A stretch of 64,000 nt of DNA from CAYMYN01 sp964394665 (GTDB taxonomy: Bacteria; Planctomycetota; UBA1135; GCA-002686595): positions 3,295-67,294 of the forward strand of contig CAYMYN010000023.1 of assembly GCA_964394665.1 (NCBI GenBank). The letters run 5' to 3'. Shown here one piece after another: positions 54,775 to 63,954 of the stretch. The stretch's first letter is position 1; the number at the start of each line of letters is the position of its first letter. The notes beneath the pieces are model-generated. The model saw only the letters and a program-made list of their open reading frames with translations. It made no database searches and had not been told where the DNA came from. The position numbers were made by a program, and so were the translations under genes.

Positions 54775-55593
54775 GTGGACGTGAACCTCTTCCTCGAGCC
54801 TCCGGCCCTGATCGGTGTCTGCCACCTCGCGCCCCTGCCCGGCGCGCCGCGCTACGGGGGCTCCCTCGCGGCGCTGCTCGAGCGCGCCGCCGCCGACGCC
54901 CGCGCCCTGGCCGAGGGCGGCTGCGGAGCGATCCTGGTCGAGAACTACGGCGACGTGCCCTTCTTCCGCGACGCGGTGCCGGCCGAGACCGTGGCGGCCA
55001 TGGCGCTGTGCGTGGCGCGCGTGCGGGAGGTCGCGGGCGATCTGCCGGTGGGGGTCAACGTGCTGCGCAACGACGCGCGCGCGGCCCTGGGCCTGTGCGC
55101 CGCGACGGGGGCCTCCTTCCTGCGGGTCAACGTGCTCGGCGGCGTCCAGGCCAGCGACCAGGGCCTGCTCGAGGGCCGGGCGGCCGAGCTCCTGCGCGAG
55201 CGCGCGCGCCTCGCGCCCGGCGTCGCGATCCTGGCCGACGTGCACGTCAAGCACTCGAGCCCCCTGGGCTCGGAGACGACCGCCGAGGCGGCCGGCGACC
55301 TCGTCGAGCGCGCCCTGGCCGACGCCGTCATCGTCACCGGCCGCGGCACGGGCCGGGCCCCCTCGCGCGAGGTCCTGGCCCACGTGCGCCGCCACGTCGG
55401 CGCGGCGCGCGTGCTCGTCGGCTCGGGCCTCACCGACGCCAACGCCCAGAAGCTGCTCGAGTCCGCCGACGGCGCCATCGTGGGCAGCGCCCTCGAGCGC
55501 GAGGGCCGCGCCGGCGAACCGGTCGAGCTCGCCCGCGTGCGCCGCCTGCGCCGCGCCTTCGACGACCTGCGCGCCGAACGCCGCGCGCTCTGA
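54775..55593 (+). CDS. BtpA/SgcQ family protein
   Basis: A 272-residue TIM-barrel protein. The family opening is LIGVCHLAPLPGAPRYGG. Other conserved parts are AEGGCGAILVENYGDVPF, LPVGVNVLRNDARAALGLC, SFLRVNVLGGVQASDQGLLEG, ILADVHVKHSSPLG and ADAVIVTGRGTGRAPS. BtpA was linked to photosystem I biogenesis in cyanobacteria, and SgcQ is a putative nucleosidase-like enzyme; the reaction in non-photosynthetic bacteria is unknown. GTG at 54775 is taken as the start, as it lies close to the conserved sequence; GTG at 54781 is equally possible, and the in-frame ATG 120 bases upstream adds a non-conserved segment. A convergent hairpin follows. Confidence 0.85.
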   Translation: MDVNLFLEPPALIGVCHLAPLPGAPRYGGSLAALLERAAADARALAEGGCGAILVENYGDVPFFRDAVPAETVAAMALCVARVREVAGDLPVGVNVLRNDARAALGLCAATGASFLRVNVLGGVQASDQGLLEGRAAELLRERARLAPGVAILADVHVKHSSPLGSETTAEAAGDLVERALADAVIVTGRGTGRAPSREVLAHVRRHVGAARVLVGSGLTDANAQKLLESADGAIVGSALEREGRAGEPVELARVRRLRRAFDDLRAERRAL

Positions 55594-55594
55594 C

Positions 55595-55626
55595 CGCCCG
55601 CCCCCGTCCGGGGCCGGAGGCGGGCG
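55595..55626. terminator. Hairpin between convergent genes
   Basis: CGCCCGCC (55595-55602) pairs with GGCGGGCG (55619-55626), with further inner pairing of C and G runs. It starts just after the BtpA gene stop and 24 bases before the end of the convergent M16 gene, so it could stop transcription from both sides. There is no T tract. Confidence 0.45.
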
Positions 55627-55649
55627 CGCGGAGGTCCCATGGCGGCCCG

Positions 55650-57734
55650 TCAGGGGCGCTCGAAGAGGCCGTCCTCGAGGTGGGGGTGGGTTTCGAAGCG
55701 CAGGATCTCGCGCGTCCAGGGGCCTTCGCCCTCGCGTTGGATGCGGGTGGGGTGGCGCAGGCCCTGGCCGGCGGGGGTCCAGCCTTCGTAGCGGTAGCGC
55801 ACCTCGCGCCCGTCCTCCTGGGCGCGGGCCAGGCGCGGGAGGCCAGCCTCGTCCAGCTCGAGGGCGAGCTCGAGGCCCTCCGGGGAGCTCAGCACGAGCT
55901 CGCCCGCCGCGCCGATCCGCGCCTCGACGCGGCCCGCGGCGGCGAGGTGCAGGAGGCGCAGGAGATCGCGGCGGGCCGTGAGCAGGAGCTGGCGATGGCG
56001 CACCTCGGGCACGTTCTGCAGCGTGTCGCCGTAGCGCATGCGCCCACCCTCGGGGGTCAGCACGAGCGAGCTATCGACGCCTTCGAGCCGGTGCACCGCG
56101 CGCAGGCGCGGCCCCGCGAGGTCCTGCCACACGCGGGTCTCGTAGCGCGTCTCGAGCTCGCCGGCCTGGGCCGTGACCCGCGCCTGGATCTCGAGGAAGC
56201 GCGCCTGAGCCCAGGCCTCGCGCCCGCCGACGGCGGCCAGCAGGCCCTCGAGTCGCCGCTGCGCGGCGCGCTCGGCCGAGTCGCCCGCGGGCCCGCCGAG
56301 GCGCTCGAGGGGCGCGAGCGCGGCCAGGCGCTCGGCGATCTCGGCCGCGGGACCCACCGCCACGATCACCAGCCGCCCCGGGTCGAGGTGCCGCGCGGCG
56401 GCGGCCGCGACCTGGCTGGCGTCGGTCTCGCGCAGGCGCCGCGCCTGGCTCTCCCAGAAGCTCGCCGGGTAGCCGTGGAAGGCGAGGTCGAGGGCGCGCT
56501 CGAGGATCGCCGGCGGATCGGCGAACTCGGCCAGGCGCAACTGCGCGTCGCGCGTGCGGGCGCTCTCGAGCTCCTCGGCGCCGAGCGGCGCCAATCCGCC
56601 GCGCAGGACGCCGAGCATCGCCTCGAGCGCCTCGCCCACGGCCTCGTTGCGCGTGGCGCCCCAGGCGCGGAAGAGGCCGCGGCGCTGCCAGCCGGGGGTG
56701 AACGCGGCGCCCACGTCGTAGGCCAGGCCCAGCTCGGTGCGCACGCGCAGCATCATGCGGTTGGCGAACCCGCCCGCGCCGACGGCCAGGGTGAATAGGC
56801 GCAGGGGCGCGGCGTCCTCGTCGAGGCGTCGCACGCCGGGCGCGGCCATGCGCACCTGCGTCTGGGGCACGCCGGGCCGATCCTGGAGGTAGATCGTCGT
56901 GCGCGCGGGTTGGCGGAAGGCGGGCGCGCCGACCTCGGGGGGCGGGCCTACGGGGCCGAGGTCGGCGAGGCTGCGCTCGAGCAGGGCCAGCGCGTCGCTC
57001 GCCACGAGATCGCCCGCGAGCCCGACCAGCAGCCGGTCGCTGCCCAGGTGCGCGCGGTGGTAGTCGAGCAGGCTCTGGCGGTCGATGCGCGCCGCGCTCG
57101 CCTCGTCGGGCACCCGCGCGAAGGGCGAGTCGGCGCCGTGCACGACCTGCAGCAGCAGGCGATCGGCGCTGCTGCTCGCGTCGTCGTCGCGGCGCGCGAT
57201 CTCGGTGCGCAGGCGCTGCAAGGCGCGCTCGAGGGCTTCCTCGGGGTAGAGCGGCTCGCGCAGCAGGGCCGCGATGCGCTCGAGCAGCAGCGGCAGGTCC
57301 GCGCGCAGGCAGGAGAAGGCGATTTCGAGCTGCTCCAGGCCCGACTCGATCGTGAGCTCGGCGCCGCGCGCGTCGAGCCAGGCGTCGAGCTCCGGCCCGG
57401 GCAGGCCCGCCTCGCCGCCCGCGCCGCCGCTGCGCAGGACCTCGGCCAGCACGGAGGCCAGGCCGACCGCTTCGGCGGGCTCGTGGAGCGAGCCGGCGCG
57501 GAAGCGCAGGCGCCCGTCGACCAGCGGCAGCTCGCGGTCCACGAACAACAACACCCGCGGGCCGCTGGCGAGGACGTGTTCGGCGGGCCGCGGCGGCGAG
57601 TAGGGCGCGAGGCTCGGAACCGGGATCTCGCGCGGGTGCGCGGGCAGGCCGTCGACCTGCCGCGCGGCGCCGGCGTTCCCCAGCGGAGCGGTGGCGAGCG
57701 TCGCGAGCAGCAGGGGGCGCAGGAGGGGATGCAT
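55650..57734 (-). CDS. M16 peptidase, non-catalytic subunit
   Basis: A 694-residue exported protein with signal peptide 1-24 (TAPLGNAGAA). Residues 50-460 follow the pitrilysin/M16 fold, with RFRAGSLHEPAEAVGLASVLAEVL at the site where active enzymes have HxxEH. Neither histidine pair nor glutamate is in register, so it is inactive. GGFANRMMLRVRTELGLAYDVGAAF matches the substrate-binding loop of the C-terminal M16 domain. The last 200 residues are an additional beta-rich domain (SSLVLTPEGGRMRYGDTLQNVPEV). It follows the catalytic M16 gene by 10 bases; the two probably form the heterodimer known for bacterial M16B pairs. Confidence 0.85.
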   Translation of the reverse strand: MHPLLRPLLLATLATAPLGNAGAARQVDGLPAHPREIPVPSLAPYSPPRPAEHVLASGPRVLLFVDRELPLVDGRLRFRAGSLHEPAEAVGLASVLAEVLRSGGAGGEAGLPGPELDAWLDARGAELTIESGLEQLEIAFSCLRADLPLLLERIAALLREPLYPEEALERALQRLRTEIARRDDDASSSADRLLLQVVHGADSPFARVPDEASAARIDRQSLLDYHRAHLGSDRLLVGLAGDLVASDALALLERSLADLGPVGPPPEVGAPAFRQPARTTIYLQDRPGVPQTQVRMAAPGVRRLDEDAAPLRLFTLAVGAGGFANRMMLRVRTELGLAYDVGAAFTPGWQRRGLFRAWGATRNEAVGEALEAMLGVLRGGLAPLGAEELESARTRDAQLRLAEFADPPAILERALDLAFHGYPASFWESQARRLRETDASQVAAAAARHLDPGRLVIVAVGPAAEIAERLAALAPLERLGGPAGDSAERAAQRRLEGLLAAVGGREAWAQARFLEIQARVTAQAGELETRYETRVWQDLAGPRLRAVHRLEGVDSSLVLTPEGGRMRYGDTLQNVPEVRHRQLLLTARRDLLRLLHLAAAGRVEARIGAAGELVLSSPEGLELALELDEAGLPRLARAQEDGREVRYRYEGWTPAGQGLRHPTRIQREGEGPWTREILRFETHPHLEDGLFERP

Positions 57735-57744
57735 CGGCGGGACT

Positions 57745-59340
57745 TCAGTGACCGGGATCGGCGGCGGAGGGGGCGTCGCCGGGCGTGGAAGCTCCCGGGG
57801 GAGAGGCCTCCGGCACCAGGCTCACGACCGTGCGGTTGGTCGCGACGAAGTAGCGCCGCAACACGCGCCGCGCGGCGGCGTCCTCGACCGCCTGCAGGCG
57901 CTCGGGGATCTCGAAGTAGGCGCGCCAGTCGCCCTGCTCGGCGGCGGCGGTGCACAGGCCGGCGGCGAGCGCGGCGCGGTCGCGCAGCTCGCGCAGGAAG
58001 GCCGCCCGGGCCGAGGTGCGCACGGCGAGCAGTTCCTCGGGCCGTGGGCCCTCGGCGGCGAGCCGCGCGACTTCTTCGTAGATCGCGGCTTCGACGCGCG
58101 CGAGCTCCACGCCTTCGCTCGGGACCGCGACGACGTAGGCGAGGTTCGGGTGGCGCTCGCCGGGGAAACCGGTGCCGACCCACAGTTCGGCCGCCAGGCC
58201 CTGCTCGTGCACGAGGCGGCGCTCGAGGCGCGAGCTGCGACCCTGACCGAGCAGGCGCACGGCGACCTCGACCGCCGGGTTGTCGGCGTGCGCGCGCTCG
58301 GGGACGTGCCAGGCGATCGCCAGCAGGGGCTGCGCGGGGAAGTGCACGGTGGCCCGCCGCTCGCCGCGTTGCTCGGGCTCGCGGGTCAGGTTGCGCCGCG
58401 GCTCGGGGCCCGGCGCGAGGCGCGCGAGGTGCCGCTCGAGGATCGGCAGGGCCTCCTTGGGGTCGACGGCGCCCACGAGGGCGCTGGTCAGGCGCCGCGC
58501 CCCGTAGTTGCGTTCGAAGAACTCGAGCGCGTTGGCGCGCGTGTAGGAGCGGATGTCGGACTCGAAGCCGATCACCGGGCGGCGGTAGGGGTGGGCCTGG
58601 AACGCGGTCAGGGCGAGCTGCTCGATCAGCGTCCCGAAGGGATCGGAGTCGACGCGCAGGTTGCGCTCCTCGAGCACGGCGTCGCGCTCGAGGTAGAACT
58701 CGCGCAGCACCAGGCGATCGAAGCGCTCGGCCTCCATCCAGGCCCACAGCTCGAGGCGATTGGCCGGCAGCACCACGGTGTAGCGCGTGGTGTCGGCGCT
58801 GGTGCTGGCGTTGAGCCCGGTGGCGCCGGCCTCCTCGAGGATGGCGCTGAAGGCCTCGGGCACGACGAAACGCCCGGCTTCGTCCTGGGCCTCGCGCAGG
58901 GCGACGAGGGCGCGCGCGCGGGCCGTGCGGCCCTCGGCCGAGCTCCACTCGGCGTACCGCCCGTCGACCTGGAGCAGCGCCGCCTGCTCGGCGTCCCAGT
59001 CCGTGGTCCCCAGGCGGTCGGAGCCCTTGAAGGCCATGTGCTCGAACATGTGCGCGAGCCCGGAGAGGCCCAGGGGCTCGTCGACGGCCCCGACGTCGAT
59101 CGCGGTCTCGAAGGCCACCGTCGGGGGACCGGGGCGGGGCAGGAGCAGGAGGGTCCAACCGTTGGCGAGGCGGTGCTCGACGACCGCGTCGCGCAGGGCC
59201 GCGACGGCGTCGGTGAAGGCCGGATCGGGCGCGCCGCCCTGGGCGCGCAGGGGAGCGTGCGGCGCGAACAGGTGCAGCAGCAGCGCGAGGCAGGCGCACG
59301 CGGCGGGGGACGCGCGATGGGGGCGGCGGCAGGGGGGCAT
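57745..59340 (-). CDS. M16 zinc peptidase, catalytic subunit
   Basis: A 531-residue exported protease. The signal peptide is 1-34 (ALLLHLFAPHAPLRAQ). The active site is HMFEH (97-101) in GLSGLAHMFEHMAFKGS, with a downstream glutamate in the LEERNLRVDSDPFG region. The second M16 domain (about 280-510) lacks zinc ligands, as expected. ATG 59340 starts directly before the signal peptide; the in-frame extension upstream to 59427 is less likely. It works with the inactive M16 subunit encoded 10 bases downstream, degrading peptides in the periplasm or processing exported proteins. It diverges from the moaB-like gene. Confidence 0.9.
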   Translation of the reverse strand: MPPCRRPHRASPAACACLALLLHLFAPHAPLRAQGGAPDPAFTDAVAALRDAVVEHRLANGWTLLLLPRPGPPTVAFETAIDVGAVDEPLGLSGLAHMFEHMAFKGSDRLGTTDWDAEQAALLQVDGRYAEWSSAEGRTARARALVALREAQDEAGRFVVPEAFSAILEEAGATGLNASTSADTTRYTVVLPANRLELWAWMEAERFDRLVLREFYLERDAVLEERNLRVDSDPFGTLIEQLALTAFQAHPYRRPVIGFESDIRSYTRANALEFFERNYGARRLTSALVGAVDPKEALPILERHLARLAPGPEPRRNLTREPEQRGERRATVHFPAQPLLAIAWHVPERAHADNPAVEVAVRLLGQGRSSRLERRLVHEQGLAAELWVGTGFPGERHPNLAYVVAVPSEGVELARVEAAIYEEVARLAAEGPRPEELLAVRTSARAAFLRELRDRAALAAGLCTAAAEQGDWRAYFEIPERLQAVEDAAARRVLRRYFVATNRTVVSLVPEASPPGASTPGDAPSAADPGH

Positions 59341-59425
59341 GCGGGTGACTCCGGGCCGGGGAGCGGTCATTCTAGGGGCGCGAGCGCCCGGGGCTCGCCC
59401 CCGACCCGACCGAGCTTTCACTCCC

Positions 59426-59932
59426 ATGAGCCTGGAGCGCCATCGCTCGGAAGGATCCGAGCCCCTGTCCTTCGCCGTCCTGACCTTCAGCGATTCCCGC
59501 GACGCGGCGGCGGACGCGGGGGGCGACTACCTCGTGCGCGCCCTGACCGAGGCCGGGCATCGCGTCGTGCGGCGCGAGCTCGTGCGCGAGGACGACGCGC
59601 AGATCGAACGGGCCGTGCGGGAGGCCGCCGCGGATCCCGCGGTGGACCTCGTCCTGACCACCGGCGGCACGGGGGTCGCGCCGCGGGACCGGACCTACCC
59701 GGTCCTGGTGCGGGTGCTCGACTCGCAGATCCCGGGCTTCGGCGAGTTGTTCCGCTGGTTGTCCCACTCCGAGATCGGGAGCGCGGCCATCCTGTCCCGG
59801 GCCCTCGGCGGGCTCCTGGGGCGGGTCGTGGTGCTGGCCCTCCCGGGCTCGCCCAAGGCCCTGCGCCTGGCCATGGAACGGATCATCCTGCCCGAGGCCG
59901 GACACCTGGTGGCGCAGGCTCGCCGGGGTTGA
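59426..59932 (+). CDS. moaB: Molybdopterin adenylyltransferase-like protein (MoaB/MogA family)
   Basis: A 168-residue protein of the MoCF-biosynthesis fold. Conserved parts are FAVLTFSDSRDAAADAGGDYLVRAL, the LVLTTGGTGVAPRDRTYP substrate loop, PGFGELFRWLSHSEIGSAAILSRALGG, and LALPGSPKALRLAMERIILPE. MogA adenylylates molybdopterin; MoaB is a close relative that is partly redundant or inactive in Escherichia coli. The gene stands alone between the M16 pair and the FG-GAP genes, with no other molybdenum gene nearby. A weak hairpin (59936-59950) follows the stop. Confidence 0.88.
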   Translation: MSLERHRSEGSEPLSFAVLTFSDSRDAAADAGGDYLVRALTEAGHRVVRRELVREDDAQIERAVREAAADPAVDLVLTTGGTGVAPRDRTYPVLVRVLDSQIPGFGELFRWLSHSEIGSAAILSRALGGLLGRVVVLALPGSPKALRLAMERIILPEAGHLVAQARRG

Positions 59933-60282
59933 GGGCCCGGGCTCCCCGGGGGGAGCGGAGGACCCGCCCCGGATTCCCACACCGGGGGGCAGCGGAAAGG
60001 GCGCTCCCGTCGCATACTGGTGCGCGGCAGGTAGGAACACCCTTTTCGGGCACGGGCGCCCGCCCCAGGGGTTCCAGGGTAGTCTTGCGCTGGAGCGGCC
60101 GACCGGGGCGCTCCGACCCAGGGCCCGCGCTCCGGGGAGGTCCACCTCCGTCCGGAGCCGTCCCCCGCCTCGCAGCACCGGATCCTTCCCCTCCCTCCGC
60201 ATCGCGTGTCGAGCCCCGTCCGCGGGGGTCGCCTCGACCCGGCTCCAACCGCATCCAGATCGACATCACTGGCCTTCCAACC
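59933..60282. other. 350-base intergenic stretch before the first FG-GAP gene
   Basis: It holds a six-base-pair hairpin (59936-59950) just after moaB and a long C-rich leader before 60283. No gene on either strand. A mixed-composition segment around 60015-60055 (with TTTT and AAC runs) may include the promoter, but I cannot place it. No Shine-Dalgarno precedes the FG-GAP ATG. Confidence 0.5.
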
Positions 60283-61971
60283 ATGAACGCGAACGCCCTC
60301 ATCCGCCGCACGCTTCCCGCTGCCCTGGGGCTGCTCGGGATCGCGGCCACGTCCTCGGCCCAAACGCTCACCCACACCCTCCCCGGCAGCGCTTCCAACG
60401 ATCGCTTCGGCGCCGCCGTCGCGGGTGGCAAGGACGTGACCGGCGACGGTCTGCCGGATCTCGTGGTCGGCGCTCCCCAGGACCTGAACATCTTCTTCCC
60501 CGGCACCGGCTACGTGCGCCTGATCTCGGGCGCCACCGGCCTGCCGGTCGCGACCTACCAGGGCGCGAACGTGTTCGACTCGTTCGGCCACGCGGTGGAT
60601 CTGCTCGGGGACGTGAGCGCGCCGCTCGACAACCGCTCGGAGATCCTGGTCGGAGCCCCGGACGCCAGCCCCGTGCTGTCCCAGCAGGGGATGGTGCGCG
60701 TCCTCTCCGGCGCGAACGGTGCGGTCCTCTACCAGATCAACGGCGACTTCGACGGGGACCGCCTCGGTCACTCGGTCGCCGCCATCGGGGACGTGAACAA
60801 CGACGGCATCCCGGACTTCGTGGCCGGCGCCCCCTTCTACAGCCAGATCATCTCGAACGGCGGCCTGGCCCGCGTCTACTCCGGCGCGGACGGTAGCCCG
60901 CTGCTGACCTTCACCGGCACCACGAACAACGCCCGCTTCGGCTGGTCGGTGGCCGGCGGTGACGTGAACGGCGATGGCCGCGCGGACATCGTCGTGGGCT
61001 CGCTCTTCGCCGGCGTGCGCGTCTACTCCGGCAACGGCGGGGGCCTGCTCCACACCTTCACCGCCGGCACCTCGGACGTCTACGGCCGCAAGGTGGCGGT
61101 CGTCACGGACCTCAACGGGGACGGCCTGCGCGACATCGTGATCGGCGCCACCCAGGACGACCTCTTCAGCCCCGGCGCCGGCTACGTGCAGGCGCGCAGC
61201 GGCATGTCCGGTGCGCTGCTGTGGACCAGCTCGGGTCTGGCGGTCGGCAACCGCTACGGACTCTCGATCTCGAGCGCGGGCCTGTGGAACAACGACGCCA
61301 TCGGAGACGTGATCGTGGGCGCGGTTCCGCAGACCAACAACGACCTGGGCTACGTTCGAATCCTGAACGGGGCCACCGGCGCGACGCTCTTCACCATCGA
61401 CTCGCCCGACCTGAGCAACGGCTTCGCGAACTCGGTCGCGGGCCTGGGCGACTGGGACGGGGACTCGCGCTCCGACGTCGCGGTGGGCGTCACCCTGGCC
61501 CAGCCGAACGGCGTCGGCTCGGGTGAGGTGCGCGTCTACGAGAGCCCGATCCAGGGCTGCGGTCAGGTGACCTCCTACTGCGCCCAGGCGACCAACAACA
61601 GCACGGGCCAGAAGGCGACCCTCAGCACGAGCGGCTCGACCAGCGTCGCGGCCAACAACTTCGTCCTGGTCTGCGTCCAGATGCCCACCCAACAGGGCGC
61701 CCTCGCCTTCTATGGCGCGAACCAGGCCGCGGTGCCCTTCCAGGACGGCTTCCGCTGCGTCGCCAACCCGATCTACCGCCTGACGCCGCCCTCCAACACC
61801 GGTCTGGCGGGCCTCGTGCAGATCCCGGTCAACCTCAACAACCCCCCGCTCCCGCAGGCGCAGATCACGGCGGGGAGCACCTGGAACTTCCAGATCTGGT
61901 ACCGCGATCCGGCCGCGGCCAACACCGGCAGCAACACCTCGACCGCGGTCCAGGTCAGCTTCTGCCCCTGA
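60283..61971 (+). CDS. Secreted FG-GAP beta-propeller protein, copy 1
   Basis: A 562-residue exported protein. The signal peptide ends at TSSAQ (27). Residues 40-430 contain about seven FG-GAP repeats, each with a calcium loop such as GDVNGDGRADIVVG or GDVNNDGIPDFVAG preceded by FG. These build an integrin-alpha-like propeller. Residues 425-562 are a separate domain with paired cysteines: it opens CGQVTSYCAQATNNSTGQKA, contains GFRCVANPIYRL and WNFQIWYRDPA, and ends FCP. The second gene at 62275 ends in the same domain. In planctomycetes this end domain recurs on many secreted proteins, so it may be a sorting or surface-attachment module. Probable adhesin or enzyme scaffold; substrate unknown. 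Confidence 0.9.
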   Translation: MNANALIRRTLPAALGLLGIAATSSAQTLTHTLPGSASNDRFGAAVAGGKDVTGDGLPDLVVGAPQDLNIFFPGTGYVRLISGATGLPVATYQGANVFDSFGHAVDLLGDVSAPLDNRSEILVGAPDASPVLSQQGMVRVLSGANGAVLYQINGDFDGDRLGHSVAAIGDVNNDGIPDFVAGAPFYSQIISNGGLARVYSGADGSPLLTFTGTTNNARFGWSVAGGDVNGDGRADIVVGSLFAGVRVYSGNGGGLLHTFTAGTSDVYGRKVAVVTDLNGDGLRDIVIGATQDDLFSPGAGYVQARSGMSGALLWTSSGLAVGNRYGLSISSAGLWNNDAIGDVIVGAVPQTNNDLGYVRILNGATGATLFTIDSPDLSNGFANSVAGLGDWDGDSRSDVAVGVTLAQPNGVGSGEVRVYESPIQGCGQVTSYCAQATNNSTGQKATLSTSGSTSVAANNFVLVCVQMPTQQGALAFYGANQAAVPFQDGFRCVANPIYRLTPPSNTGLAGLVQIPVNLNNPPLPQAQITAGSTWNFQIWYRDPAAANTGSNTSTAVQVSFCP

Positions 61972-62274
61972 TCGGCGGCGGGGGCCCCACCCCCGCGCCC
62001 GCTCCGACGCGCAAGGGACGGCTCCGGCCGTCCCTTGCGCCGTTCGGGGGTCGCCCGACGCCGATCTCGCGCGGGTCCACTGGCCGGCCCCGGCCGGGTG
62101 GGATAGCTTTGATTGCAACTTCCTGTCGAGGAGCCTCCGCCCTCGAGGATCGGGATGGCTTCGGGGGGTCCCCCGGAACCCGGTGGCCGCCGCGCCCGTC
62201 CCGGAACGAAACATCCGCTCGGCCGACACACCGAACGCCCCATCCGCGCTCCGGGGCAGGCCAGACACCACACC
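61972..62274. other. 303-base intergenic stretch between the FG-GAP genes
   Basis: Contains the strong hairpin at 62009-62040. Around 62100-62125 there is a lower-GC island (TAGCTTTGATTGCAACTT) that may be the promoter region of the second FG-GAP gene. No gene or Shine-Dalgarno seen. Confidence 0.5.
62009..62040 (+). terminator. Perfect 14-bp hairpin with UCCG tetraloop
   Basis: Arms 62009-62022 and 62027-62040 are exact reverse complements, with loop TCCG closed by C-G, an UNCG-type stable tetraloop. It lies 37 bases after the first FG-GAP gene. There is no T tract; this is nevertheless the strongest hairpin in the window and is likely to end that transcript. Confidence 0.65.
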
Positions 62275-63954
62275 ATGATGACCGCACAGCCTCTTCGCTT
62301 CGGGATCGCCGCCGGCGTCCTGACCCTCGCCTGCGCGCAGGCCGCGCAGGCGCAGACCTACGAACTGATCGGCTCGGGCTCCCACGACCGCCTGGGATGG
62401 TCGGTGACCAGCCTCGGGGACGTGAACGGCGACGGCCGGCCGGACTTCGCCGCCGGCGCCATCGAGAACGGGCCCGTCTTCCAGAACGAGGAGGGCTACG
62501 TGCGCGTCTACTCCGGCGCCACCGGCAACGTCCTCTACACCGTGAAAGGCGACGTGATCTTCGACGAGTTCGGTTCGGCCCTGGCCAACGCGGGCGACGT
62601 GAACGGGGACGGCGTCCAGGACATCGTCGTCGGCGCGCGGGCCTACAGCTCGGGCTTCTTCGCCACGGGCCAGGTCAAGGTCCTGAGCGGCGTCAACGGC
62701 AGCACCCTGCGCTCGGTCGTCGGCGAAGCCGAGTCGATGGCGCTCGGCACCGCCGTGGCGGGCCTGGGCGACCTCAACGGCGACGGCCGCAGCGAGTTCG
62801 CCGGCAGCGCGCCGACCTTCAACGGCAACCGTGGCCTCGTGCGCGTCTGGTCCGGCCAGACCGGCGCCCTGCTCTACTCCCTGACGGGGAACAACTTGGC
62901 CAACGCGCGCTTCGGGCTCTCCCTGAGCCGGCTGGGCGACGTGAACCTCGACGGCGTGCCGGACATCCTGGTCGGCAGCCAGAGCGATGGCGTGTTCGTC
63001 TATTCGGGCGCGACCGGTGCGCAGCTCTATCGCGTGGCGCCCCCGCTGACGAGCGACGTCTTCGGCCGCGCGGTGGCCGCCATCGGCGACGTGAACGGCG
63101 ACGGGCGCGAGGACTTCGTCGTGGGCGCGACCCAGGAGCAGGTCCTGTCCCAGGGCAAGGGGTACGTGCAGGCGCGCTCCGGAGCGAACGGCGCCCTGCT
63201 CTGGCAGTTCGACGGGCTCGCGGTCGGCGACCGCTTCGGCTTGAGCGTCTCGGCGGTGGGGGACTGGAACGGGGACGGCGTGCCGGACGTGGCCGCCTCC
63301 GCGGACCAGCGCGACAGCACGGGATTGGGCTACGTGCGGATCCTCTCCGGCCTCGATGGCACGCTGCTCGAGACCATCAACGGCTCGACCGCCAACCTGG
63401 GATTTGGGCTGGCGATCGCCGGCCTGGGCGACGCCACCGGCGACACTCGCCGCGAGCTGGCGGTGGCGAGCCCCAACTTCACCTCCGGCGGAGCGACCTT
63501 CGCCGGCCGGGTGCAGGTCTACTCCGGGCCGCTGCCCGGGGCCTGCAACCCGCCCACGACCTACTGCACGACCGCGCCCAACTCGGTCGGCGCCGGTGCC
63601 CAGATGCTCTTCTCGGGCTCGAACAGCGTCGCCAGCAACAACCTGGTCCTGATCGCGCTGTCCTGCCCGCCGGGCCAACCGGGTCTGTTCTTCTACGGCC
63701 AGAACGCCGTCGCCGTGCCCTTCGGCAACGGCACCCGTTGCGTCGGCGGGAGCTCGCTCATCCGCCTGCCCCCGGAGACGATCGGCGTGGGCGGCGCCGC
63801 GGCCAGCGCGGTGGACGTCAACAGCCCCGGGTATCCGGCGGGCGTCATCCAGGCCGGCCAGACCTGGCGCTTCCAGTTCTGGTACCGCGACCCGGCCGGC
63901 GGCGGCGCGGGCTTCAACCTCTCGAACGGCCTGAGCGTCCAGTTCTGTCCGTGA
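62275..63954 (+). CDS. Secreted FG-GAP beta-propeller protein, copy 2
   Basis: A 559-residue paralogue of the product of 60283-61971. The signal peptide is 1-25 (ACAQAAQAQ). The propeller region has about seven FG-GAP repeats, for instance GDVNGDGRPDFAAG, GDVNGDGVQDIVVG and GDVNLDGVPDILVG. The C-terminal domain (about 422-559) opens CNPPTTYCTTAPNSVGAGA and contains NNLVLIALSCPP, GTRCVGGSSLIRLPPE, WRFQFWYRDPAGG and a final FCP. The two copies differ more in the signal peptide and repeats than in the end domain. Tandem arrangement suggests duplication; they may bind the same surface structure. The ATG has no Shine-Dalgarno. The last 46 bases of the window after the stop show nothing recognisable. 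Confidence 0.9.
   Translation: MMTAQPLRFGIAAGVLTLACAQAAQAQTYELIGSGSHDRLGWSVTSLGDVNGDGRPDFAAGAIENGPVFQNEEGYVRVYSGATGNVLYTVKGDVIFDEFGSALANAGDVNGDGVQDIVVGARAYSSGFFATGQVKVLSGVNGSTLRSVVGEAESMALGTAVAGLGDLNGDGRSEFAGSAPTFNGNRGLVRVWSGQTGALLYSLTGNNLANARFGLSLSRLGDVNLDGVPDILVGSQSDGVFVYSGATGAQLYRVAPPLTSDVFGRAVAAIGDVNGDGREDFVVGATQEQVLSQGKGYVQARSGANGALLWQFDGLAVGDRFGLSVSAVGDWNGDGVPDVAASADQRDSTGLGYVRILSGLDGTLLETINGSTANLGFGLAIAGLGDATGDTRRELAVASPNFTSGGATFAGRVQVYSGPLPGACNPPTTYCTTAPNSVGAGAQMLFSGSNSVASNNLVLIALSCPPGQPGLFFYGQNAVAVPFGNGTRCVGGSSLIRLPPETIGVGGAAASAVDVNSPGYPAGVIQAGQTWRFQFWYRDPAGGGAGFNLSNGLSVQFCP

Noticed and set aside
52689..56798. Very long open frame on the plus strand opposite the helicase and M16 genes
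   Set aside because: It is antisense to two well-supported genes and shows low-complexity Arg/Ala/Gly composition, as expected from GC-rich codon bias. Similar long antisense frames at 9726-12377, 26145-28058 and 22101-23465 were rejected for the same reason.
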